Source: Bacillota bacterium (GTDB lineage Bacteria > Bacillota > Clostridia > Christensenellales > CAG-138). Taken from it: 64,000 nucleotides of DNA. The translations under genes were made by a program, and so were the position numbers. A model generated the notes under the pieces. It had not been told where the DNA came from. It was given only the letters and a program-made list of their open reading frames with translations, and did no database searches. The stretch spans positions 1 through 64,000 of the forward strand of contig JAEWYO010000037.1 of NCBI GenBank assembly GCA_023395595.1. The letters are read 5' to 3'. Shown in pieces: positions 8,109 through 14,884 of this stretch. Position 1 is the stretch's first letter. Each line of letters starts with the position of its first letter.

Positions 8109-8825
8109 TTACCGAGGATACACGACTTTACCGTATATCCTTGACTCATCATAATCCGTGATCGGGATGGGTTTGTATTTCTCGTTGTGCGATATGAGGA
8201 AAACCCCCTTATCCGTGCGGCGATACTCTTTTACATAAGCATTCCCGTCGAGATAGAAGACACCGATATCGCCGCTCTCAAGTGTCGGCTGCATCTGCAC
8301 CCAGATTTCCTGCCCATCCTCCAACGTCGGCTCCATCGAATCACCGCAGACATGAAGACCGAACGTAGCGCTGTTCGGCACGTCATCGGGAACCTCGACC
8401 ATCTCATAGGAATCGCTGTCAAGGAACTGCCCGGTACCGGCTGAAGCACCAATGTCGTACATAGGGGCCGTCCGCCTTCGAAACGGCAAAACCCGCTCTC
8501 TGAGCTGCACGGGTGCATATAGGCCGCTTGCGATAAGCAGCTTCTTGTAATCCGCCAGCTTCTCCACGCCTTCCCGATTGAGCGAGTATTCCATATCGGA
8601 CAGATCGCCAATGCTAAAAACGCTGTAAACATCTTTGACGCCGTAGACGCGGCATAAGCCGATAAACTGGTCAATGGATGGATTGTTGATCCCGTTCTCC
8701 CAGCGACTGATCTGTGCCTTGGTGGTCGGAACGTTCAGCTCGTCAAGTCTGTCGGCTATGTCCTGCTGCAAGAAGCCATGCTTCTTTCGTAATTCCCGGA
8801 GGATGTCACAGTACTTCGTGTCCAT
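8109..8825 (-). CDS. XRE-S24 self-cleaving repressor
   Basis: 238 residues. Residues about 6-65 are a Cro/C1-type helix-turn-helix (LQQDIADRLDE, KAQISRWENG). Residues about 130-238 are an S24/LexA peptidase: cleavage dipeptide Ala-Gly within ASAGTGQF, catalytic Ser in GDSMEPTLEDG and catalytic Lys in AYVKEYRR. This is the expected CI-like repressor, inactivated by RecA-stimulated self-cleavage. Start ATG 8825 has AGGAGGTGG upstream. The gene reads leftward from a promoter at 8852-8880, divergent from the polymerase gene. Confidence 0.92.
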   Translation of the reverse strand: MDTKYCDILRELRKKHGFLQQDIADRLDELNVPTTKAQISRWENGINNPSIDQFIGLCRVYGVKDVYSVFSIGDLSDMEYSLNREGVEKLADYKKLLIASGLYAPVQLRERVLPFRRRTAPMYDIGASAGTGQFLDSDSYEMVEVPDDVPNSATFGLHVCGDSMEPTLEDGQEIWVQMQPTLESGDIGVFYLDGNAYVKEYRRTDKGVFLISHNEKYKPIPITDYDESRIYGKVVYPR

Positions 8826-8851
8826 ATTGTCATCCACCTCCTGTGTTAAAC

Positions 8852-8880
8852 ATTCTACAATGGTCGATACGCGTTTGCAA
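8852..8880 (-). promoter_or_regulatory. promoter of the leftward lysogeny operon
   Basis: On the minus strand TTGCAA (8875-8880) and TAGAAT (8852-8857) are separated by exactly 17 bp, and the repressor ATG lies 26 bp downstream. It faces away from the polymerase gene, forming a divergent control region of about 140 bp. Confidence 0.65.
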
Positions 8881-8897
8881 TAGAAATTCTCAAAATA

Positions 8898-8909
8898 GAA
8901 CACTTGTTG
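8898..8909 (+). promoter_or_regulatory. possible LexA/DinR-like box overlapping the polymerase promoter
   Basis: GAACACTTGTTG matches the Bacillota SOS box core GAAC-N4-GTTC except for the final base. TTGTTG inside it (8904-8909) is also a candidate -35 box, with a weak -10 (TATCGT, 8927-8932) 17 bp on. The site would place the Y-family polymerase under LexA-type repression. Confidence 0.4.
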
Positions 8910-8963
8910 GCTTATAAGATGTTCAATATCGTGCTTTAATGTATCTGCAAGGAGATGCGGGAC

Positions 8964-10199
8964 ATGAGAGCGATACTTCACAGCGATTTGAACAGCTTTT
9001 ACGCTTCGGTGGAAATGATGCTTGATCCAAAGCTGCGCGGAAAAGCAGTGGCGGTATGCGGCTCGACCGAGGAGAGACACGGCATCGTGCTTGCGAAATC
9101 TGAATTGGCCAAACGAGCAGGCGTGAAGACCGGCATGGCGAACTGGGAGGCAAGAAAGGCGTGTAAAAACCTCATCGTGGTACCCCCGCAGTACGAGCAG
9201 TATCTCAAATACTCCAAACTGACGCAGGCGATCTACCAGCGATACACGGATTTGATAGAGCCGTTCGGCATGGACGAGTGCTGGCTCGATGTGTCTGACA
9301 GCCAAATCATACGCGGCGACGCTATGACGATCGCGGAGGAGATCCGTGGTGCAACTCGCGAAGAGCTCGGATTGACCGTGAGCATTGGCGTTTCATATAA
9401 CAAAATCTTTGCGAAGTTGGGATCCGACATGAAGAAGCCGGATGCCATCACTGAGATTACGAAGGCGAATTTCAAAGAGAAAGTGTGGCCGCTTCCCGCA
9501 AGCGACTTGATCTATGTCGGCCCCGCTACCACTCGCAAGCTTGCCGCATACGGCGTTACCACGATCGGCGAATTGGCTGCTCTCGACCCGGCGTTCCTCA
9601 AAGGACTGTTGGGCGTGAATGGAGTAGCTTTGTGGACATTCGCCAACGGCGCCGATCAGTCGCGGGTCATGCAGCAGGGTTTCGTGTCCCCGGTGAAATC
9701 CATCGGTCACGGTATCACGTGCGTTTCCGATTTGCTAAATGATCAGGAAGTGTGGAAGGTCATTCTGGAATTGTCTCAGGATATCGGTCACAAACTTCGC
9801 GTTCACGAACTAGCGGCACGAACCGTCCAGGTCTTTGTCCGGGGGAACAACTTGTCCGGCTCCCAGTTCCAATGCAAGCTGCCGTTTAAGACACAGCTTC
9901 CATCGGAGATCGCCGCAATGGCATTCCAAGCGTTCAAGGAGCATTACAAATGGGGAACGAAAGTCCGCGCAATCACGGTTCGTGCCATTGAGCTCGTACC
10001 GAAAAATCAGCCGGAGCAGCTCACCTTGTTTGTAGACCACGCCCAACGGGATAAGCGGGAACAGCTGCAGGGCGCCATTGAGGAGATACGCGGCAGATTC
10101 GGCAAACGAGCGATTACAAACGCGATCCTGTTGGGCGATCTGAAAATGCCCGACGACGGGCGGGACACAGTTAAAATGCCGGGGCTGATGTACCGCTAA
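8964..10199 (+). CDS. Y-family DNA polymerase (DinB/UvrX-like)
   Basis: 411 residues. HSDLNSFYASVE near the N-terminus carries the first catalytic Asp, and GMDECWLDVS holds the second acidic pair of the palm. SIGVSYNKIFAKLGSDMKKP matches the conserved palm segment. YVGPATTRKLAAYG is a helix-hairpin-helix-type element in the thumb. The C-terminal domain fits a little finger, ending near QLTLFVD, a beta-clamp-binding-like motif. Such enzymes perform translesion synthesis. ATG 8964 is preferred over ATG 8955 because AAGGAG abuts the latter. It is divergent from the S24 repressor, which suggests damage-inducible expression. Confidence 0.9.
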   Translation: MRAILHSDLNSFYASVEMMLDPKLRGKAVAVCGSTEERHGIVLAKSELAKRAGVKTGMANWEARKACKNLIVVPPQYEQYLKYSKLTQAIYQRYTDLIEPFGMDECWLDVSDSQIIRGDAMTIAEEIRGATREELGLTVSIGVSYNKIFAKLGSDMKKPDAITEITKANFKEKVWPLPASDLIYVGPATTRKLAAYGVTTIGELAALDPAFLKGLLGVNGVALWTFANGADQSRVMQQGFVSPVKSIGHGITCVSDLLNDQEVWKVILELSQDIGHKLRVHELAARTVQVFVRGNNLSGSQFQCKLPFKTQLPSEIAAMAFQAFKEHYKWGTKVRAITVRAIELVPKNQPEQLTLFVDHAQRDKREQLQGAIEEIRGRFGKRAITNAILLGDLKMPDDGRDTVKMPGLMYR

Positions 10200-10218
10200 A
10201 ACCTTTCTCAAGTAGTGG

Positions 10219-10247
10219 TTGACAGATACACTCGCTGTCGATATAAT
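10219..10247 (+). promoter_or_regulatory. strong sigma-A promoter before the XRE/ImmA genes
   Basis: TTGACA (10219-10224) and TATAAT (10242-10247) are both perfect consensus boxes with 17 bp between them. The expected start lies near 10254, just before the TTAGCTTACAT operator half-site. Confidence 0.9.
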
Positions 10248-10259
10248 AGTGTACGCAGA

Positions 10260-10270
10260 TTAGCTTACAT
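10260..10270 (+). promoter_or_regulatory. operator half-site TTAGCTTACAT
   Basis: TAGCTTACAT here is the exact reverse complement of the left arm of the inverted repeat at 11581-11602. It sits at the predicted transcription start of the XRE/ImmA promoter, where a bound repressor would block initiation. The binding protein is inferred to be the XRE protein encoded at 10374. Confidence 0.5.
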
Positions 10271-10373
10271 GCATAACTGCAAACAAATCAGTTTCCAAGT
10301 GAGGAGTAACCTGATTATGTAAGACCTACACGATTGTATTCCATTTATTATTTGAGAAAAGGTGTGCAAAAAA

Positions 10374-10748
10374 ATGTATAAGCAGTATCAAAACTTCGGG
10401 GAGTTTGTCCAGGAGAAGCGTGAAGATAAGCAGATTACGCTTCGTAAATTCGCGGACACGATTGGTTTCTCCGCTCCCTTCTGGAGCGACGTTGAAAAAG
10501 ACCGTCGCAACCCTCCCGAAATCGACAAGCTGCATCTGATCGCACAGACCCTTAATCTGACGGAATCAGAAAACGCGATCATGCTCGACTTAGCCGGCAA
10601 AAAGCGAAATTCGGTCGCTCCCGACCTACCCGATTACATCATGGAACGCGGCTATGTTGCTGCGGCGCTTAGAACGGCGCGCGACCTTGACGCGGGTGAG
10701 AAGGAATGGAACGAATTTATCGAGGAACTCAAGAAGCGGAAGGGGTAA
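10374..10748 (+). CDS. XRE-family transcriptional regulator
   Basis: 124 residues. Helix-turn-helix at about 10-65: ITLRKFADTIGFSAPFWSDV followed by RNPPEIDKLHLIAQTL. The C-terminal region (GYVAAALRTARDLD, EWNEFIEELKKR) is helical. Such regulators paired with an ImmA-type peptidase (next gene) are known from ICEBs1-like and phage switches, where the protease removes the repressor after damage. I take ATG 10374; a GTG at 10362 is possible. It probably binds the TAGCTTACAT sites flanking it. Confidence 0.85.
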   Translation: MYKQYQNFGEFVQEKREDKQITLRKFADTIGFSAPFWSDVEKDRRNPPEIDKLHLIAQTLNLTESENAIMLDLAGKKRNSVAPDLPDYIMERGYVAAALRTARDLDAGEKEWNEFIEELKKRKG

Positions 10749-10758
10749 TTATCGAAGT

Positions 10759-11529
10759 ATGTACACTCCCTCATTCAAAGTGAAGAGTAACGGTGTACCG
10801 ATCCTTAGCAAAGAGGAGATCGATGGTATCGGCGAGCAGTATGTGAAGGCTTTCTGCCCGGAGGTGCTGTCGCATCCGGTGCCGGTTGACATCGAATCCT
10901 TTGTCGAGAACTATCTCGGCATTACACCTGACTATCAGTATCTATCGAGCAACGGGGTATACCTTGGTATGACCGTGTTTAACGATACAAACAAGGTTCC
11001 GATCTTTGATCCCAGCACGGGTCGTGCGGAGTATATCAGCGCGAAAGCGCGAACCATCATCATTGATAATCGGCTGCTTGAGGAAAGCCAGCAGCATCGC
11101 TATCGTTTTACGCTTGGGCATGAGGCCGGACACGATATCTTCCATTCGGGCTTCTTCGGGTATAATCCAGATCAGCTGGCTTTATTCGATCTGGGGACAA
11201 CGCCCATGATTCAATGCAGGACGGACTGCGGCAGTACGGGCAAAAAAATGCCGAGAGACTGGGATGACCATGACTGGATGGAGTGGCACGCCAATCGACT
11301 CTCATCCGCCATCCTTATGCCCAGATCGGCTGTCGAGCGACTTGTAGAGGGGGTTCGAAGCGAACGCCGCGACTCGATTCGCCGGGCTACAATGGTGTTT
11401 GCCGTGATGGAAGCCTTTGATGTGTCCTTCGAAGCGGCCATGTATCGACTGAAAGATTTGGACTTCATACCAAAGAACGACACGACGAACTTCATGGCAG
11501 TAGTCGATTTTCTTGACGCCATGATCTAA
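10759..11529 (+). CDS. ImmA/IrrE-type metallopeptidase
   Basis: 256 residues. The zinc-binding HEAGHD motif follows RFTLGHEAGHDIFHS near residue 115. WHANRLSSAILMP (about 180-190) is the second conserved block, supplying the third ligand region. The family cleaves partner XRE repressors. It starts 10 bp after that regulator, so the two form an operon. ATG 10759 has AGGGGT about 12 bp upstream. A longer insert than usual lies between the HEAGH and WHANR blocks, with a Cys pair. Confidence 0.88.
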   Translation: MYTPSFKVKSNGVPILSKEEIDGIGEQYVKAFCPEVLSHPVPVDIESFVENYLGITPDYQYLSSNGVYLGMTVFNDTNKVPIFDPSTGRAEYISAKARTIIIDNRLLEESQQHRYRFTLGHEAGHDIFHSGFFGYNPDQLALFDLGTTPMIQCRTDCGSTGKKMPRDWDDHDWMEWHANRLSSAILMPRSAVERLVEGVRSERRDSIRRATMVFAVMEAFDVSFEAAMYRLKDLDFIPKNDTTNFMAVVDFLDAMI

Positions 11530-11543
11530 CAGACAGAAAGCAA

Positions 11544-11573
11544 CAGCGGGTTAACCGCCCGCTGTATTTTTTT
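11544..11573 (+). terminator. terminator after ImmA-like gene
   Basis: CAGCGGG (11544-11550) pairs with CCCGCTG (11558-11564), followed by TATTTTTTT. Confidence 0.9.
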
Positions 11574-11580
11574 AACTACA

Positions 11581-11602
11581 ATGTAAGCTAGTTAGCTAAC
11601 AT
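11581..11602. promoter_or_regulatory. inverted-repeat operator ATGTAAGCTA-GT-TAGCTAACAT
   Basis: Two 10-base arms with one mismatch flank a 2-base spacer. One arm is identical, inverted, to the site at 10260-10270. TATTAT and TATAAA follow immediately (11604-11612) as possible -10 boxes for the zinc-ribbon gene, so the operator would overlap its promoter. It probably marks the right operator of the XRE/ImmA switch. Confidence 0.6.
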
Positions 11603-11626
11603 GTATTATAAAATGGAGGTGTTGTG

Positions 11627-11809
11627 ATGAAGCAGAAAATGAAGTGCCCAATGTGCGGGAAACGGGCATTTGATATAGAGCCTTTGCCGCGGGAACAGAT
11701 TGAGGTGGAGCTGAAATGCCCCAACTGCCGTAAGTTTGTACGAGTATCCTGCGTCAAGGAATCATGTTTGGACGATGGAAAAGGCCACGAGGCAAAAATC
11801 GATCCATAA
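11627..11809 (+). CDS. small zinc-ribbon protein
   Basis: 60 residues with two CxxC knuckles (CPMCGKR and CPNCRKF) about 24 residues apart, a four-Cys zinc ribbon of the Com/rubredoxin type. GGAGGTG lies 9 bp before ATG 11627. It is the first gene after the inverted-repeat operator and is followed by a terminator, so it forms its own small unit. A transcriptional or Com-like regulatory role is possible but unproven. Confidence 0.7.
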   Translation: MKQKMKCPMCGKRAFDIEPLPREQIEVELKCPNCRKFVRVSCVKESCLDDGKGHEAKIDP

Positions 11810-11869
11810 CGCAGAAATCGGAATATAGAATCATACCGAGCAACGGAGCCGAGCGCGAGCTACCAAATG

Positions 11870-11914
11870 GCCGGATGACCACGAAACGAGAGTTTTGCAG
11901 TCATCCGGCTTTTT
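11870..11914 (+). terminator. terminator before the early phage genes
   Basis: GCCGGATGAC (11870-11879) pairs with GTCATCCGGC (11900-11909) around a 20-base loop and is followed by TTTTTC. Confidence 0.85.
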
Positions 11915-11979
11915 CTGTTTCGCGGTCGGTTCTTTCCATATAGTAACTCCGCCTGGCTCCCATGAAAGGAGCCAAGCAA

Positions 11980-12372
11980 ATGAAAATTCAGTACAAGTTC
12001 GCAAGCGAGACTATCGCGATCGAGGTTTCGGACGAATGGGGTGAAATTCTCATCGACCTAGACCGGCAGGAGTACAACAACGACCACAAAGAAACCCGGC
12101 GGCATTACCACATGGAAGGCTGCGTGTATGAAGGCGAGGATTTCGCTGTCGAAGACCCGGCGTTAGCCCGACTGTTGGAAGACGATGGGCTGTTAGCGAA
12201 ACTCCCGTCGGCGGTCGCTTCGTTACTGCCGCGGCAGAGGAGGCTTATTAACCAGGTGTTTGTGGAACGAAAAACGTATGTCGCGATCGCAAGAGAAGAC
12301 GGCGTTGATGAATCCGCCGTTCGGAAAGCCGTGGGGCGCGCTCTCAAAAAACTTGAAAAACTTCTGGCGTAG
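11980..12372 (+). CDS. sigma-70 region 4-like regulator
   Basis: 130 residues. The N-terminal half is acidic. The C-terminal part reads LLPRQRRLINQVFVERKTYV then IAREDGVDESAVRKAVGRAL, a region-4-type helix-turn-helix as found in small phage sigma-like factors of clostridia. AAAGGAGCC precedes ATG 11980. It is the first gene of the long rightward early transcript and could direct RNA polymerase to phage promoters, such as the TGGCCGTATRTTGA elements at 12396 and 45077. That link is inference. Confidence 0.75.
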   Translation: MKIQYKFASETIAIEVSDEWGEILIDLDRQEYNNDHKETRRHYHMEGCVYEGEDFAVEDPALARLLEDDGLLAKLPSAVASLLPRQRRLINQVFVERKTYVAIAREDGVDESAVRKAVGRALKKLEKLLA

Positions 12373-12395
12373 ACCGTCCGAAATGGCCGTTTGTA

Positions 12396-12448
12396 TGGCC
12401 GTATATTGAAGGGCAACAATAAACCGCCCTTCGGAAAGGACGGTAATT
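12396..12448 (+). promoter_or_regulatory. leader element TGGCCGTATATTGA plus hairpin, upstream of the DUF2800 operon
   Basis: TGGCCGTATATTGA (12396-12409) is followed by a hairpin, GAAGGGC (12408-12414) with GCCCTTC (12426-12432). A longer-range pair ACCGTCC (12373-12379) with GGACGGT (12438-12444) encloses both. The ATG of the first gene follows at 12449. A near-copy lies at 45077-45107. A published cis-regulatory RNA called the DUF2800 motif is known upstream of such operons in Bacillota; whether this is an instance is unverified. Confidence 0.55.
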
Positions 12449-12655
12449 ATGAAACACAATCTCAAAATCAGTGTTTCCAACGAACCCCAGACCGGCGGCG
12501 TTGTGCGATGTCGTAATGTATCGCTCCGCGAGAAGCTTCTAACGCTGCTACTGGGCCGGAAGGAGCGGATGATGATTCTCATCCCCGGCAACAGCGTAGC
12601 GGAATTGTCCATCGTCGAGACGCCGGAGGGAGGTGCGGACGATGAGCCGAACTAA
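12449..12655 (+). CDS. small phage protein
   Basis: 68 residues, basic in the middle (LREKLLTLLLGRKERMMILI) and acidic at the end. No domain is recognised. GGAAAGGA precedes ATG 12449 and the end overlaps the next gene by 14 bp. It begins the early operon that leads to the DUF2800 and DUF2815 genes. The function is unknown. Confidence 0.7.
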   Translation: MKHNLKISVSNEPQTGGVVRCRNVSLREKLLTLLLGRKERMMILIPGNSVAELSIVETPEGGADDEPN

Positions 12656-12968
12656 GCTGCTCCTCGATGTAGCCGAGGATATTCGTTCCCTCGCCGACAG
12701 TCTTCAAACACTGGCGAACGCGATTGCGGGAGATGACGTCGCTGACGAAGCGCCCGATGCGGCTGTCGAACCGGTAGCGAAGTCCCCGGTAACGGTAACG
12801 CTTGAGCAGGTACGCGCCGTGCTGGCTGAGAAAAGCCACGATGGGCTTACCGAACAGGTTCGCGGCCTGCTTCAGAAGTACGGAGCGCAAAAGTTGAGCG
12901 CTATCGCCTCCGACCGATATGCCGACCTGCTGCGAGAAGCGAAGGAACTGAACGATGCTGGAAAGTAA
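12642..12968 (+). CDS. phage protein of the type often labelled Rrp5-like
   Basis: 108 residues. An N-terminal helix rich in Ala and Asp is followed by VTLEQVRAVLAEKSHDGLTE and a segment QKYGAQKLSAI, a pattern I associate with a common clostridial phage family annotated as rRNA biogenesis protein Rrp5. That label is misleading, and the real role is unknown. GGAGGTG precedes ATG 12642. Overlap with both neighbours shows it belongs to the early operon. Confidence 0.75.
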   Translation: MSRTKLLLDVAEDIRSLADSLQTLANAIAGDDVADEAPDAAVEPVAKSPVTVTLEQVRAVLAEKSHDGLTEQVRGLLQKYGAQKLSAIASDRYADLLREAKELNDAGK

Positions 12969-14097
12969 ACACGCGCTCCTCTCCGCTTCCTCGTCGCATC
13001 GCTGGCTCCACTGCAACCCTTCGGCGCGTCTTGAACTAGAATTTGCGGACAGAGAATCAGAAGCCGCTTCGGAAGGCACCGCCGCACACGCGCTTTGCGA
13101 GCATAAGCTTCGCAAAACTTTGAAGATGCGGTCAAAGAAACCCGTGTCCCGGTTCGACTGCGACGAGATGGACGCCTGTACTGACGGTTACGTGGAGTTC
13201 GTGATGGAAGCCATCGAAGAAGCGAAACGCGACTGCGGCGACCCGCTCGTGCTGATCGAGCAGAAGCTGGACTTCTCCTGTTATGTGCCGGACGGCTTCG
13301 GCACGGGAGACTGCCTGATCGTCGCTGACAAGCGGCTGCATGTCATCGATTTCAAGTACGGACAAGGCGTTCTGGTTGACGCGACCGAGAATCCGCAGAT
13401 GATGCTTTACGCTCTGGGCGCGCTCCGGCTCTTCGATTCTCTCTACGATATCGAGACTGTGAGCATGACGATCTATCAGCCCCGGCGCGAGAACGTCAGC
13501 ACATGGACAATCCCTGTAGCCGATTTGATGGAGTGGACAGAAAACACACTGGTTCCGAAAGCGGCGTTGGCGTTCAAGGGCGAAGGCGAATACATCCCCG
13601 GCAGTTGGTGTACATTCTGCCGAGCCGCGGTCAAGTGCCGCGCGAGGGCCGAAGCGAAGCTGAAGCTGGCGCGGTACGAGTTCGCCCTCCCGCCATTGCT
13701 CACGGATGCTGAGATTGAGGACATTCTAACCCGTCTTGATGACTTGACCAAATGGGCGAATGAAATCAGCGCTTACGCGCTGGATGCCGCGGTCAACCAT
13801 GGCAAAGAATGGCGCGGCTTTAAACTCGTCGAGAGCAGATCGAACCGAAAATACGCCGATGAAGCTGCCGTCATCGAGGCGGCGAGATCGGCCGGTTATT
13901 ACGATGTGTTCAAAAAGAGCCTGATCCCCATTACGGAGATGGAACGCCTTATGGGCAGGAAAACCTTTGACGAACTCCTCGGCGGCCTGATCGTCAAACC
14001 CCGGGGTAACCCGACGCTCGTTCCCGTATCCGACAAGCGGCCGGCGATCAACTTCACGAATGCAACACAAGACTTTAACGATTTTACGGAGGAATAA
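12955..14097 (+). CDS. DUF2800 protein, RecB/Cas4-like nuclease
   Basis: 380 residues. The N-terminus LLSASSSHRWLHC and the core GTGDCLIVADKRLHVIDFKYGQG-type strand pair give the D...DxK arrangement of RecB-family PD-(D/E)XK nucleases. A cysteine cluster CTFCRAAVKCRAR near residue 220, together with an N-terminal Cys, could hold an iron-sulphur cluster as in Cas4/AddB. In phages it is thought to act in recombination together with the neighbouring DUF2815 protein. A diverged 3' fragment of the same family lies at 62791-63408. Confidence 0.88.
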   Translation: MLESKHALLSASSSHRWLHCNPSARLELEFADRESEAASEGTAAHALCEHKLRKTLKMRSKKPVSRFDCDEMDACTDGYVEFVMEAIEEAKRDCGDPLVLIEQKLDFSCYVPDGFGTGDCLIVADKRLHVIDFKYGQGVLVDATENPQMMLYALGALRLFDSLYDIETVSMTIYQPRRENVSTWTIPVADLMEWTENTLVPKAALAFKGEGEYIPGSWCTFCRAAVKCRARAEAKLKLARYEFALPPLLTDAEIEDILTRLDDLTKWANEISAYALDAAVNHGKEWRGFKLVESRSNRKYADEAAVIEAARSAGYYDVFKKSLIPITEMERLMGRKTFDELLGGLIVKPRGNPTLVPVSDKRPAINFTNATQDFNDFTEE

Positions 14098-14101
14098 AGA
14101 A

Positions 14102-14650
14102 ATGGTTAATCAGAATAACGCGACTAAAGTTGTTACCGGCGTTGTCCGTCTCTCATATGCGAACGTATGGGAACCCGCTTCGATCAAAGGCGGTACGCCC
14201 AAGTACAGCGTTTCCCTCATCATCCCCAAAGAAGATGAGAAAACACTCGCCGCGATCAATGCGGCAATCGACGCCGCGATCAAGGATGGCGTTTCCAAGT
14301 TCGGCGGAAAGATTCCGAACCGCGCGGCGCTGAAACTCCCTCTTCGCGACGGCGATACCGAGCGCGATGACGAAGCCTACAAGGGCAGCTATTTTATCAA
14401 CGCCAACAGCACGACCGCGCCGCAGATCGTTGACCGTACCGTTCAGCCCATCCTCGACCGCGGGGAGGTTTACTCCGGCTGCTACACGAGGGTGTCGATC
14501 AACTTCTATGCGTTCAATACAAACGGGAATCGCGGCGTCGCCTGCGGCCTTGGCAACATTCAGAAGGTCAAAGACGGCGATCCGCTGAGCGGCAAGACCT
14601 CGGCGGTGGATGATTTCGCTACCGAACTCGACGATGACTTCCTGTCCTAA
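14102..14650 (+). CDS. DUF2815 protein, probable ssDNA-binding/annealing partner
   Basis: 182 residues. It opens with VVTGVVRLSYANVWEP and contains PKYSVSLIIPKED, GSYFINANS and YTRVSINFYAFNTNGN, all typical of DUF2815. The acidic C-terminal tail DDFATELDDDFLS resembles the tails of single-stranded-DNA-binding proteins. AGGAATAAAGAA precedes ATG 14102. Linkage to the DUF2800 nuclease suggests an exonuclease/annealing pair. Confidence 0.88.
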   Translation: MVNQNNATKVVTGVVRLSYANVWEPASIKGGTPKYSVSLIIPKEDEKTLAAINAAIDAAIKDGVSKFGGKIPNRAALKLPLRDGDTERDDEAYKGSYFINANSTTAPQIVDRTVQPILDRGEVYSGCYTRVSINFYAFNTNGNRGVACGLGNIQKVKDGDPLSGKTSAVDDFATELDDDFLS

Positions 14651-14664
14651 AGAAGGGAGCGTAC

Positions 14665-14826
14665 ATGACGCAATTACAGGAAATCATGCTCGCCGTGTGC
14701 TTCGGTTCGGTAATCGGCGCCTTCCTCGGCAATCTGATCTCCATCATCGTATATGCGGTGAGCGGGTGCGGACAAATGAAACGCAGGTATAAATCCGCGA
14801 AGGAAGCCGCCGAAAAATCGGAGTGA
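14665..14826 (+). CDS. small single-pass membrane protein
   Basis: 53 residues. AGGGAG lies upstream of ATG 14665. One hydrophobic segment (MLAVCFGSVIGAFLGNLISI onward to VYAV) spans about residues 8-32, followed by a basic, helical tail (MKRRYKSAKEAAEK). It sits between the DUF2815 and DNA polymerase genes with no large gaps. No family is recognised. Confidence 0.65.
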   Translation: MTQLQEIMLAVCFGSVIGAFLGNLISIIVYAVSGCGQMKRRYKSAKEAAEKSE

Positions 14827-14884
14827 CGACGCGGGGCGGCGGTGATCAAATCGCTGCCGCCCCTCTCCGCTGAAAGGAGCCGAT

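Noticed and set aside
8826..9305. N-terminal extension of the S24 repressor frame
   Set aside because: The open frame continues upstream to 9305, but it crosses the divergent promoter region and the polymerase gene. AGGAGGTGG lies just before ATG 8825, which begins the conserved helix-turn-helix.
11810..11961. Open frame across the 11870 terminator
   Set aside because: Reading through gives a plausible short peptide, but a perfect 10-bp stem with a T run explains the sequence better and no start site is supported.
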